Source of the DNA: Ancylostoma caninum
Lineage: Eukaryota > Nematoda > Chromadorea > Rhabditida > Ancylostomatidae
Direction: 5' to 3'
Length of the DNA: 64,000 nt
Assembly (NCBI GenBank): GCA_037903475.1
Contig: JBAJFG010000313.1
Span: forward strand, 1,006,001-1,070,000
The translations under genes and the position numbers were made by a program. This document shows positions 33,023 through 46,512 of this stretch, one piece after another. Within the stretch, counting starts at the first letter, position 1, and each line of letters opens with the position of its first letter. The notes below the pieces were generated by a model. It was given only the letters and a program-made list of their open reading frames with translations. It had not been told where the DNA came from and made no database searches.

Positions 33023-33489
33023 TGAAATATATGCATTATTTTCGAGTATGGGATTAGAGCTGATAGAAACATGGTGGATGGTCTAACTTTTCACGCATAC
33101 CCAGGCGGGCAATGAACCTGCACAAGCCACAATTCCTTCCCTGATAAATGTGCGCTAAGAATGCAGCTCGAGCAGTGTGATGTGTCGTGAAGAAACCTAG
33201 CAGCATCTCCTCACAGGTGCTACTATCCTCTCCTCAGTTGCTGCCATCCTTCGACAATTGCCACTACATAGAGGAAAGCGTGGGTAGCAATTGAGGGAGA
33301 GGTAGCAGCAACTGGGAGGTGATACTAACATGGTTTCTACTCGACGTCCTACACGGTTCGGGCTGCAATCAGGCTGCACAGTTATCAGAGTTGGTATTTG
33401 AGCACAGCGTAGCTGCCACAATCATTTAAATGAAACACCAACTGCCAGAAGAAACAATTACCATTAAAAGGTATGGATTAGGGATGTGC
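33023..33489. other. No feature seen
   Basis: No exon or repeat match. Confidence 0.3.
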
Positions 33490-33590
33490 GGAAGTAAAAT
33501 TTTAAATCCCGTTAAACGTAAAACGGAAGGCCAAAAATGGGCGGAAAACGGAAAGCGTAAAACGGAAAACGGAAAATTCCCCTGGTAGGG
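33490..33590 (+). repeat. ACGGAAAACGG-rich dispersed repeat, copy 2
   Basis: Plus-strand counterpart of 25240-25385; shares AAAAATGGGCGGAAAACGGA and the CGTAAAACGGAAAACGGAAA tail. Confidence 0.75.
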
Positions 33591-34666
33591 ATTAGCAAAT
33601 GATTGTTAAATTCTAACTTCTCTCAGTCTCGAATATTTTGCTGCTTCCCTGCCGAACAACGTGAACAGAAAGTAATCAAAACTATCCCCTAGGGATAAAG
33701 GAACAATTGAGCACTTGTTGTGTTCTATTGAAAATTTTGATGCAGAACACGTCTCTTTACCAGATGTGGTTCCGTAGGGTGAATTGCTACTATACCAAGT
33801 TGCAATAGAAATATAAAGGTTGAGCGAAGCTTCGTCTTGTTTAAAGGTACTAGATGGTCACCATGGAATGTGCGGAGGAACCAGTGGTGGAGAAAAGATG
33901 CAACAGAGGTGAACCATTGTCAGTTTTACATAAAGAGCCAACCATTGTGAAAATTTACTATACATAGTGGCAGAAAAACGTGTCGGAGAATAGGAGCACT
34001 AATGGAGCAAAGACGATATCTTTCAAGAGCGTTTTTTTTTCTCTCTAGCTCGTTCATTCAGATGTTATCGAAATGTGCAACAGGTCATTTTGCTGTTGCG
34101 TGAAAAGATAAATCCTGAATAGTAAAAGATCAAAAATATCTGCAAAAAGTCTTCCTTCTCGATGGAAAAAGAGAATTTATAGGGTCTAAAGCTTCAAAAA
34201 TGAGACAGAATCGAATGATGAGAGGATTATTTTTGCTAATACCCGCTTGGGGTCAACAGCAGCTGAAATTTTTTTCGGATTGCGGGACATCTAATACCCA
34301 GCTTAGTGAAGGGTGTGGCAGGCCAGATTCGAGCAGCGGGCAATACTAATAACGGGTGATTACAAAATATTTGATCGGGTTGAAGCCATCTGTTGAAATT
34401 CCTCGGTCCTTCTGCATCAATTAGGCCTTGCGGTCCCTCAGCAAGCTAATCTGATCATAACGAAAGTCCTTCACAATCATAGGATATCCATATAACTCTT
34501 CTGAAGCTCTTCCAAGATTTGAAACCATTGGCTGAACAATTGGATCGACTTTAAGCGTTACTGTAGGCAGAAAATGCTAAGAAGGACCACTCCATGCGCC
34601 CATCGCGATTGGTCAGAGATGAGGCTGGGAATTAGGTGTTCGTGAACGTTTTTTTCTCGGTCCCAG
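33591..34666. other. No feature seen
   Basis: Likely intronic or intergenic; no exon with both splice sites in a chainable phase. Confidence 0.3.
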
Positions 34667-35184
34667 ATTTTAGACTTTTAGACTTGTGGAGTATTCCGAA
34701 TAAGAAAAGCAAGACTACTTTGCACAGGTTGCGAGAATTCACGAAAAAAACCATTGGCTCATTTCAATTTCATGTAGCCTCGTCGTGTCGCATATTCTCA
34801 ATGTTGCTAATTCCAAAGCTCAATCTGCTTTCCTTCATTTTGTAGAGGAAACCAGCAAAGCGATTTTGATCCTCAGTGGATGATGACACCGGAAGAAAAG
34901 AGGATGGCAATGATACAGGTGCAGGATCCAATCTTGCTAATATTTACATGATATGATAAGATCGTTAGCCTCCTGTTTATTTTGTTTATTAACATAAGCA
35001 TTCCTGTTCAGCGGAAAGGAGCTAAAATACCAACTTGTTTCACAGTACATGCGACATACATTAGTTGTTAACTTCAATTTTCTCTCCAGAATTAATCGAA
35101 CTAATCCTGCAGGATCTGCGTGACAGCGTTTGGCAGATGGCTAATCAGAACTACAGTTACATAGAGAGATCAAAGGCTCTCTGA
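34667..35184 (+). CDS. Unidentified protein, last three exons
   Basis: Exons 34667-34727, 34846-34918 and 35113-35184 chain in phase (2, 0) and end at TGA. Acceptors TCGGTCCCAG, TCATTTTGTAG, ATCCTGCAG; donors GTTGCG, GTGCAG. The short C-terminus is hydrophilic (SIPNKKSKTTLHR, then PEEKRMAMIQDLRDSVWQ, ending in SYIERSKAL). It looks like a cytosolic tail or a small helical protein; I do not recognise it. 5' exons are unknown, possibly including 32261-32415. Confidence 0.6.
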
Positions 35185-35446
35185 AGGTTGCAATGAGTTG
35201 CACCGCCACAATAGCGCTACGATTTCCAATTGAGTATCTCTGTGTTCCTTCACTCAGTTTACTACTCTTCCTTTGCAGAATGTTGAATATGAATATTCAA
35301 GGAATTGTATTATATATGCAAATTCCACTTAATCCCGCAATTCATCGCATCTGATTTGATCATATCCTTTTTTGCCATGAGTATGTCTTGCAATCCATGG
35401 CTTTCTTTGTTTGTGCTTGGTAACAAACTTGCAGATATAATGCCTT

Positions 35447-36203
35447 ATAATAAAGGGCTTAGTCTGTCACGTGTGTGTGTATGCGTGTGTGTGTGAAACG
35501 AAATTTAGGGGGTGTGGCCTAAGCATACAGTGCTGAACCATATAGAGTCCGGTGACCTGTGAAGGGTGCGCCGGCGCCCAGCAAGGTGGAGGAAACTAGG
35601 AGACGGATCCAACAGTGTGATAAGGGTGCGGCGGCGTCCATATGTGGGGGAACGCATGGAGACGGGTCCAACGGTGTGATAAGGGTGTGCTGGCTTCCGC
35701 AAGTAATAGGAATTCGCTAAGCAGGTCTATTTTTGCATAAGGGGTACGCTTACCCTGTTTCGGAGGACCCTCCTACCTAAATCTCCCAGATGTACCTTGT
35801 TTCCTTTTGTATCCGTGTTGTTCTCTTCCCATTCCGTTTGCGTCTGAATGAACCACTCCCTCCTCTCCGTTCAAATACATTGGTGGACCCTTATCACTTT
35901 AATTACAACAACATCCAGCTGAGCTTAAATCATTTCAAGATAACATTTGCAATGAATGAGTATACTCAATTCTTCATGGCCACTAACTTTGCTCAGATGG
36001 GAGAGCATAACTTCATTTATATGGGGAAAGCTACCACCTACGGAATCAAGGGCTTTTCAGGATAGTGATAGAACTGCGTGGAAGAATACAGATTTTATCA
36101 ATCCACTTACACTTTTGTGCTTACTTTCAACGTGCAGTATGCGAGCGAAGCGAGCATCAATAGAAGTCTGGAAGTCCGGCGTTAGCCGGACGGCCAGACT
36201 GGT
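35447..36203 (+). repeat. Composite dispersed repeat, copy 2
   Basis: Same order as 27143-27992: CTTATAATAAAGGGC start, shorter interrupted TG tract (35472-35496), 59-bp minisatellite units (35540-35700), 3' region, GCGAGCGAAGCGAGC and a hairpin AGTCTGGAAGTCCGGC-GTTA-GCCGGACGGCCAGACT that pairs almost fully. It begins 260 bp after the stop of the preceding gene. Confidence 0.8.
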
Positions 36204-36299
36204 CAATTATAATTATTGGAGAATAATTATGTAGGTAAAATGAATGCACCGGAAAAAAACGTGAGTAAATTAAATGAAATGTAATATATGCTGCAATAG

Positions 36300-36715
36300 C
36301 GTCACCGCAAATGCATTAATCCTTTGTATGAATCCTCCCGAGAATTCTTCTTTTTGAGAACGGCTCAAAAATTTCCGAGTGTCTATTTCGCGGTAGCACT
36401 CCTCTTATTTTTGAAGGCTTCTATCGTGACGCGCACATGGATCGACCAACCGCAGCCTAGCAATCTGCACTTCCTTTTTATGTTTCGTTGGTGACGTCTT
36501 GCAAGGGTGGAATTAACCTTTCTAACCGTCGCAAATACTTCCAAAAATTGGGGATGCTTTAGATGGATGTAAGCGCAATGAGAAAAATTCTCTGTGGTTT
36601 CCAGCCAACTGAAAAGTAGTCAACACAATTAACTCAGGAAATTTTGAGCCGTTCTCAGAAAGAAGAATTCTCGGGAGGATTCACGAAGGATCAATGCATT
36701 TGCGGTTCTAGTCAC
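36300..36715. mobile_element. Foldback MITE
   Basis: Terminal inverted repeats of about 85 bp. Left: CCGCAAATGCATTAATCC ... GAATCCTCCCGAGAATTC ... GAGAACGGCTCAAAA. Right (complement): TTTTGAGCCGTTCTC ... GAATTCTCGGGAGGATTC ... GGATCAATGCATTTGCGG. The interior of about 240 bp has no open frame. Confidence 0.83.
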
Positions 36716-36829
36716 AACAGTTTGTCTGTGACGAAGAAGAAGTAATGCGCTAACGTTTTCGCTGTGAAAATCAGTTTCTTAACTGAGTGATGATTTCCTT
36801 TTTGCTCTCAGCATTCTAAACATGGACGA

Positions 36830-37213
36830 AGTGGACGATTGGAGATCCGCGAGAGTATTTTTAAAGTGTGTATGCGTAGAATTGTATGGGCCCGAATGTC
36901 TCTACTGGATGTTTAGGACGATGAAGCTTTCCCAGTCCGATTTAAATTATCCAGGAGTTCTTTTAATCACGCTTGCCCCATCATTCATAGAAGTCTGACG
37001 TTCGAAGATGGAAGAGGAAAAAGATGCAGCACAGCGCTTGAGCTGGCACTTTCTTCGCAAATCATGTCGTCGGACACGCGTCAGCGTATTGAGAGTGATG
37101 TCTTCAACGTTTCACAGCCAGCTGCCTCCCGAATTTCCACCGCGGTGCTCGATGCGGCTATGGCGAACATGAACAAGTTCATCACCTGGCCAACCAGGGA
37201 AGAAGAGGAGTAG
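36830..37213 (+). mobile_element. PIF/Harbinger-like transposase fragment
   Basis: The plus-strand segment ends with VFNVSQPAASRI, then MNKFITWPTREEEE and a stop. This matches the conserved helix of Harbinger transposases (xLFxVSQxTVSRI followed by FIxWPTxEE). The upstream part is out of frame, so it is a decayed fragment; no terminal repeats were found. Confidence 0.6.
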
Positions 37214-38749
37214 ATAAAACCTCAACTAGTGAATGAACCAGGAAAGAATGCCCAACGTCGAAAAAACGCGAAAAAAATGACAAAGCGAACAAAAGAAAAC
37301 ACACTCGATGCAAGTGTGGAACAGTAACGACCAATATCAAAAGCACGCGTGCGGTCGCGGAAGGTGGCCGTGTGGAAACGAAGTGGCGGCGGAATTGAGC
37401 CCCGAAATCTAGTCCTAATTACGCCGTAATTCGGCCTCTGATTTGATTTTTGACAACCACCTCTCACTGAGGCACCACTCATCTTAAATTTACATAATGT
37501 ATACTGTAACAAGTGCTCGGCCACCATGAACATCAATTTTTACAGGGAAATGGAAATGATGTGCAGCATAATATCTGTAGTCGTTTCCACCATACCATAG
37601 TAAACTATCTTTACGCAAAGTTTAGCAAATCAAGCAATTTCTAGGATATATGTTGTTTTCACTATTGTGATTGTGCATGTTCGCCTTATGGAATAAACGT
37701 ATTTCTGTGCACAGATTGATATAAAAGGGTTCTCTGTGTGCACAGCACATTAGAGAACTTTCCTGAATGAGGTTCTAACAAAAAAAAGCTATTTAGACTT
37801 TGTTACGGCTCCTTCGCACTCTGCCACCATCCTGTAAAATTAACAACTCTTCGAAAAAGATAAATGAAAATGATGTTCTGCACCTGGCGGAAGTGAAAAT
37901 GTACATGAAAACCTGAATAAACTTTGAAAATTCACGAGTGTCTCAGCTCAATTGCTCGATTCCGCGGAAGCACTAACGTGTGGGAATCGCTGGTCAAATT
38001 TTTAGGATCAGGTGGTGTGGCAGCGACCAGCCAGCCATGGCATCCAATGGCCATCCCAGCATAGACCTAGATTTTTCTGATGAGGGTTTCGCGATTCCAT
38101 GGACTGACTTTTACGTTTGTGAGATTAGGAGAGATTCTGTATTATCAGGATTTACATAGTTGCTTTTTGCAGCATTATCAGCATGTCCTTCTTTCAAAAC
38201 GTGCTCTTCTATAGGATCGTCAAGTACGACGACGAAGTGATTGGTCTGACAGTTCATATTTTCAAAGTTTCACTTGATCGCATCCCAATTTCCCCCTTAC
38301 TATAAAGGCACGGTCGCCCTTCTTCAAAATCAGTTTCTTAATTTTTTTTATCAGTTTTCAAATTTTTGTTTGACAACAGTTTTTGTGGAACGACTCGAAG
38401 GCATTAAGGGAATCATTTTTGGATCTGAGTGCCAATGTGAGTGGATCTGAGTGCCAATGTGAGTGTGTAGTCTGTAAAGGCAAGGGGGAGGGGGGGGGGG
38501 GAGTGCGAAGCACTGATAGTGCGAAAAATCTCTCTCGGTGATGTGGTCCGTCGAGGTGAGCGTTGTGATGAACCTAAATAGTGATAAGCTGTAGCACTAA
38601 CGGATTGACAGTAAGGTTTGGCGTTCATACCCCTACAATTGTCGCTCAATGGATAAATTTTCCACACATCTGCCCTCAAAAATGAGTGCCAATATTTTAC
38701 TAGTTTTTACTAAAACGCACTGCATACGACAAAGAAGCAGGGAAGGGGA
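37214..38749. other. No gene seen; small tandem duplication
   Basis: A 22-bp direct duplication of GGATCTGAGTGCCAATGTGA lies at about 38421-38464, followed by a G-run (about 38489-38501). Otherwise featureless. Confidence 0.35.
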
Positions 38750-39020
38750 TGCACCAACAATTCCCTATGACGACCGGACCTTGTTTGACTTGACCACAAT
38801 TCCTTCCAAGAATTGGCCCACATCTTGCTAGAAAAATACCAGTTTTCAAACGTGATGCTGAAAACGCCATTCACCAGTTAATCTCCACTTGCTCTCCCTT
38901 CTCCTGAAGCGTTCGCGCACTTAGATAACTTCAAGGGGTCAAGGCTCTGCCGATGTCATAGACGCATAGTTCGACTGCTTGTATCCCATCATTTTTGATA
39001 AATAATACTGAAAAGTTCCT
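38750..39020 (+). mobile_element. Decayed mariner 3' fragment (family C)
   Basis: Broken frames resemble the C-terminal mariner transposase (a DAENAIHQLI segment like the usual DEVKNALEEF, and a later SADVIDA like the usual WQKVVDxNG). It aligns with 61860-62040 at the DNA level (CCACAATTCCTTCCAAGAAT versus CCACAACTTCCTCCAAGGAT). Confidence 0.55.
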
Positions 39021-39077
39021 CATTAAAACATCAGGCATTTCCTGCATAATGACTATATACTTGAATACCGAAAGATA

Positions 39078-41011
<1,934 letters not shown>

Positions 41012-42200
41012 TACTTCATTCTTTTATTCATTTGACTAAGAATAGACAATGATTTATGAAACTGAGGCTTAAAAATGAGCTGATAATAAACTCATAATTA
41101 TTTTTTGAAGTGTTTTTCTCAAAGACCTGTTAGAGGTGTGCACCTCTTTTTTTTTCACCCAACCGCCTCACCTCCTGTGTAAAAAGGTTTGATGTTGTTT
41201 GGTGTTTATGCACGGAACATAGCAAAAGCACACACCAAAATTGTCTCGGAAAAAGGGGTTGCAAGCCAACCCGACCATCTAAATCGTAGATGTGATAGTA
41301 GCCTGAATCTGAGTCCTCGTGCTCGAAAACGGGGACAGACAAGGTCTCACCGATATTCACATCTAGGTTGGAGCTCTGTGGACCCCCTGGATTAATTCAT
41401 CAGGGAGAAGACTGGCGAGGAGGTGCCTATGTCTACGCGCAACTCTGCTGCTCTGCTCCAATTGCACCAACGAGTGGGACATTCGGGATTTATCAATTGT
41501 TAGCTTAATTCGGTCGCTTCCGCGTCCGCCCCTGAATGGCTAGTCCAGTTGCGCTCTCAGTGCGTGATTATCTCCAAGGTCTTATGCCCTCTCAAGGTTT
41601 GCAGCGTTTGCAGCCCCATAATTACTTACATTTGCTTTTTTCCCTGTAAAGTTTAAATACGCCACTGCAAGTGATAACTCAGAACCAATCTGGCTCTGAG
41701 CTGTAGGTATTCAGTATTGGTACCACTAAAGATGTTTAAAAGAGAAAAAGGATACCTCACTGGTTCAACACAATAAATTAGTCAGTCATGCAACCAAGTC
41801 AAGTCTTAGTTCATCATCTTTTTTCTTTTACTGCTTAGTCTATCACAAGTTGCTCTGATAATTTGCTTTAAGGTTCATCGATATTTTCATTTCCTGGCGA
41901 TATCTGTAATGATCGGTGCACCACTTTTGGTGTAGCGAATAAATAAGTAAATAAATAAATATAAATATAAATAAATAGATAAATAATTTTCCAAGTAAAG
42001 TTAGTGATGTTTTATTATTAGTTCTTCCTGTAGACTGCTGTTCTGGTTTAGTTAATCTTACCAATTTTGTGGAGTTTTTGCAGATCTTTGGAATTGGGAA
42101 AAGACTTCTGGGCTACTCTGCATCCAGATAGATAGTCGAAAATATGTAGAAGCAAATGAAAATTAGAAGAAATAGACTATCTTCCCAGGCCGAGAGCAAA
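41012..42200. other. No gene seen; AAAT microsatellite
   Basis: Imperfect (TAAA)n/(AAAT)n at about 41937-41990. No exon chain. Confidence 0.4.
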
Positions 42201-42207
42201 AATTACT

Positions 42208-42358
42208 ATAAAACCCAGGGATCAGCTTTGCAACGAGAACACAACAAGCTTGTACTCGCGGCAAGACATTAACAGCTACCGTATGCTGTTGAGGGCACGA
42301 GGAATGAGGGAAACGCGCAGTGTAAAGCACCTGTGGTGGCCGTCAGGTTGCACAGGTG
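42208..42358 (+). promoter_or_regulatory. Core promoter region of the Snail-like gene with two E-boxes
   Basis: A TATAAAA motif at about 42208, followed by CACCTG at 42328-42333 and CAGGTG at 42353-42358, both in the ACAGGTG form preferred by Snail-family fingers. A possible trans-splice acceptor (GCCTTCAG, ending 42398) lies 50 nt before the ATG. Confidence 0.45.
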
Positions 42359-42448
42359 AGTGCGAAACAGATTACTTGATCACCCCGGCCGCCTTCAGCC
42401 CAACACACACTTGTTCCGCATCGCGTTGATCGACGTATCGTCACCACA

Positions 42449-45400
42449 ATGGCCACCGTCCGTAAACGATCTATCTTTGAGAGTAAGTAAGCCACGTTGA
42501 TGACTCTACCTGGGCTTGGACATATTTGGCCATAGAGATGCGAGGTGCTGAATAATTCTTGCGTAAATTCTATCCTCGGCCACTAGGGCCTACCTAAAGT
42601 TTAGTGAATTTTAAGTAGCTTTATCCAAAAGCGATGCATTTTAGTTAACTTGTTCCAGTTTATTTTACTATTTTGGTAGAGTTTCACCAAATTAGACAAG
42701 CTCGAATGCATCGTCTGTTGCAGGCCACCAGAGTGCTCAACACACTCTAACTTCGGAAGAGTCTTGGTTTTCAAGAAGAAAAAGTAATTTGTTAATAGTT
42801 CTTCTATGTAGCTGTTTAGAAACTAAAACACTTCTTCAAGTAGTAATTCCTTTGAGCGAAGGTGATTAAAATTAGCTTTACAAAAAACCCAAGACCTCGT
42901 GAACCAATCGCTCCTGAATCGATGCCCGAATGCATAACTCACTTCAGAATGGAGAAGACCCCTTTTAACTCCGACATTCCAATATTCGAGCAAAACTTTC
43001 CTGCAAGGGCATCTGAAACTTTACTTGCTACCCAAAGTGCAACAATTGAACGTTTTTGTTGAATTTTATTCCCTTTCTGGGAATACTCCTGATTTTTAGG
43101 GTAAAATTTAAGTTCCTCCATGTGCACCACACCAATTCCAAAAATAAAATGAACATTCTGTGGATACAGATTCCTCCTAAAAATTCTTTGCTTTTCTCCT
43201 TTCCTTTATTGGCGCATCTGTAGTGTACATATATGTTTGTAAATAAGCAGTTGAAAACGAATTTAGACCCAATGAGACTAGTTTTCTGCAAGCAGTCTTT
43301 CAATTTTTAACGAATAAATCGTTATTCATGTTTATAAATGATTGCAACATAATAAGTAAAATAATAATGTAAGCAGACGGAATAATTTAGTAATTAATTC
43401 AGATATTGAAGACCTAATCTCCCCAGAAACCTCACAAGCTTCGGCAAGCACTGCGATAGATAGGATGCAGGTAAGGTGTTTCTTCTGTTGTTCCAAAGGC
43501 AGTCCCTGATCCCCACGAATTCCAGTGTCCACTCTGCTCGAAGTCCTACCTTACATTTTTCGGGCTTCGCCGACACATGCAGTGCCATCAGGATGGGCGC
43601 GTTGACCAAACTTGCGCCCACTGTCAGAAGCATTATAAGTTAGTTTCTGGTATACATTGAAATACTCTGTCATAGTGTTGATATCCACAAATAACATTTG
43701 TTTGCGGATTTTCCATGGTGCTGTAGATTGCTTGCACACACATATGAAGAGCATTGGGAAATGCTCTTCATGCATGTACTATTCTTCACTAAGGATTCTG
43801 ATGAATTTTGCTGAAATGCCTACTTTTTCCTGGTTACATTCACTTTGAGAAATACTGGACGAAGTAGCAAACCGTTATTTTAGCTACGGGTAGTTTAGCA
43901 CTTTTTTCTTCTATTATAGATTATTTTTATTAAAAGCCTAGCGTAATAAGGTCCCTCTTTCCGTGGTTATCCAGAGCACTACCGCAACTAAATGCGCAAT
44001 AGTAACTGATGTTGAAGCTAAAATACACATACTATGTACAAATTGTGGTTGAAAACGACAAATCGCGCAGACTTGAGTCAATCACTTTGAGATTTTCTGA
44101 GTTTCTAGCCAGAGATGCTTCAAACCGAGGTTATTTGTGTATTTTTAAATGAAACTCAGTTACCCCTTTAGGACCAAATGGCGTATTAATAGAATCAAAT
44201 ACTGGGTGTCGAATATGTTGAATATTCGATTGGTCCAAAAGAAACAGCATCACAGCTATGGGAAGTAGACGAGGAATGCTGTAATGTATAGTTTTTCTCT
44301 TGTTCTACCGTAAACTTGCTCTGAACATTCAGCTAAATAAGCCGGATGAATAGGTTTCTATTGGGAACTAGATGTACAGATTACTGTGCTTGCTTTATGT
44401 TTTATCCAGACTATCAGCTTTATCCAGAATTCTGTCCCTTCTAGCCAATGTACGCTCCTCCGGAAGAGTTTCGAGCGCTAGAAGCGTCTTTCTTAGGCGG
44501 CAATATTTTGATGCCAGGGAGCACACCTGCGCGCACCTGTTCGCCTGGGTGTTACAAACGCAAAGAAAACCGGAAAGCTCTGAAACAGGTGGCCCAAGTA
44601 GCGAGCTTGATCGTGCTGAAGTTCTGCACAGAACAGGTGGGCTGGGAGGGGGACGAGCTCTGCGGTTGAGAATTGAGCTGATTATGAAGTGGAGAGGGTG
44701 GACTAGATTGAAACTACCTCTATAACAGCGTTCTACAGGCATTTATCAATGGAATATGGCACAAAAATGCGAAAAAAAAACCAATTAACGTCAGTGAGTT
44801 GTGCCACACCTCATTCTCGTAAATATATGTGCTATTGAGGACATATTGTTGAAGAGTTGAAGTGGTAATAATGTAATAGAGAAAGAAAGCACAAAAAAAT
44901 TGTATGGTACTCGAGTTTGCAGCACGAGGCAGATGTACCATTAAATATTTGATATCGCCAGTTTTCGAGGCCGACTATTAAAAAAAAGAATGAGGGGGAC
45001 GGCATGAATTAAACGTGAATTTGGAATATGCCACGACTGAAATAGGCCCAATCTAATTTCACCCAATCTAAAATTTATGTTCTAGTTGGATTCAATTCGA
45101 GATTGTATTATTGACTGAGCAAGATTTGTCTGACAGCTTTCTCTATTCTGTCTCATCACGTACAAAAAGTCCAGGGGTTCGAAGCTGGACGAGAAGCTGC
45201 ACCAGCCACGCCTCGATACTCTGACTGTCTGCGCCGCCCCACATTTCAATGAAATCACTACTACTCTTGCTTCCAATAGCGTATTCCGTGACGTTCCACA
45301 TGTGGACCGGTTTGGATATCTAAAGTATCCTATATTATCCTAACTACGAATGTTTAAGATCCCCAGGAGCACTGAAGATGCATCTGAAGACGCATTCCTT

Positions 45401-45805
45401 GCCATGCGTTTGTGAGAAATGTGGAAAAAGCTTTAGCAGACCTTGGTTGCTAAAGGGACATCAGCGGACACACACAGGTACGTTAATTTTGCCATTTTTA
45501 GATGCCATCCTATCCCACAAATATTGATTTAGGTGAGAAGCCATACATCTGCTCATTCTGCGGTCGCAGTTTTGCTGATCGAAGTAACCTCAGGGCTCAC
45601 GAACAAACTCATTTCCCACATAGGAAGCACAGGTAAGTAGCTGTCGTTGGTAATGCTATTCACCTGATCAGCTGACAGGAATGTTGAATAACTCATAGTT
45701 TTCAGGTGTGGTTACTGTGATTTATCGTTCGCCCGTGTTCAAGTCTTAGAGAAACACAAAGCTGTGTGTCCCCTAAAGATAGGAGAAGATTCTAGTGATT
45801 CTTGA
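42449..45805 (+). CDS. Snail/Scratch-family zinc-finger transcription factor
   Basis: Exons: 42449-42486 ([15 protein letters not shown]), 42948-43060 (less certain), 43403-43470, 43526-43638, 45359-45477, 45533-45632, 45706-45805 (TGA). The last five chain exactly in phase. Five zinc fingers: CPLC...HMQCH, CAHC...[23 protein letters not shown] (C2H2), [20 protein letters not shown] (C2H2) and CGYCDLSF...HKAVC (C2HC). The SFSRPWLL and [10 protein letters not shown] signatures and the fifth C2HC finger are diagnostic of the Snail/Scratch family (C. elegans CES-1, SCRT-1 and SNAI-1 type). These proteins bind CAGGTG E-boxes and repress transcription in the nucleus. About 215 residues. No canonical SNAG motif is seen at the N-terminus, so co-repressor recruitment may differ or the first exon may be misplaced. 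An AATAAA lies about 20 nt after the stop. Exon 2 was placed by phase and needs transcript support. Confidence 0.9.
44440..44645 (+). promoter_or_regulatory. Intronic E-box cluster (candidate autoregulatory element)
   Basis: Within the 1.7-kb intron that splits finger 2, four CAGGTG/CACCTG hexamers occur at 44524-44529, 44534-44539, 44586-44591 and 44634-44639, three of them as ACAGGTG. The segment is GC-richer than the surrounding intron. It also has open frames on both strands (plus frame with [17 protein letters not shown]), so a nested or alternative exon is an alternative explanation. Confidence 0.45.
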
Positions 45806-46512
45806 ATTCACTCACTACCGTAAATAAATAAACAGTGGTGAAGGCTGGATCTTTGAAGTCACTGCAGTACGACAGGGAAAAGTCTGTCTTCTGAACAGCC
45901 ATTCGGAGATTTTCGGTTTATGACTACGTATCAAGAAACGTAGAGAACAAGCAACCCACTCCTATCCTATCGTTTCTGCTTGCGCCTCTGCTGCATACAG
46001 CTGAGTTAGGAACATATCAATCACACATATGCAGGCATTGGAAGTTCAGCATTATGCGCTGTTCAACTCCTGTAGAATATTAGAAGAAAAAAGACAAAGA
46101 ATCAAAATGATTTCATTATTCTGTCAGCTTTTGGTACCATATGTATTAGTTATTGGCAGGCTAGGGTACCTTAGATTATATTGAAACATACAGCTGTCGA
46201 AGACAAAAAATTCCATGGGTCTTTTTTGTGTAGCATTTTTCACTGGAGAACAATTCTTTGGAAAACAGGTGACTTGATTTTATTAGTAAGCCGATTTTTA
46301 CGTGCTACGTGCGTACGCGTAGAATACGTGCGCTTGGCACGGCACGGGGACTCCTTATGGGCATGTATTCACTGTGCATAGTGCGTCTAGGATTTGTGTG
46401 AGGAATACCATGAAATGAGTATAAAATAGGTCTACGTCTTAAGTGCTCCGAATAACTGAAGAAGTTACCTGCTGGCTATGGGGAGCCAGAAAATTTTAGC
46501 AGTTCATGATTA
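45806..46512. other. 3' flank of the Snail-like gene, no other feature
   Basis: Poly(A) signal AATAAA at about 45824; beyond that no exon or repeat. Confidence 0.4.

Noticed and set aside
32667..33086. 139-residue plus frame
   Set aside because: It is the complement of the tRNA-derived SINE.
37222..37536. 104-residue minus frame after the Harbinger fragment
   Set aside because: No domain, no acceptor or donor; composition looks random.
43471..43502. Apparent 28- or 32-nt intron before zinc finger 1
   Set aside because: Using the downstream AATTCCAG acceptor gives a normal 55-nt intron and keeps the finger in frame.
44395..44742. 115-residue minus frame in the Snail-like gene's intron
   Set aside because: No splice or start support and it overlaps a better plus frame; the GC-rich E-box segment explains its openness.
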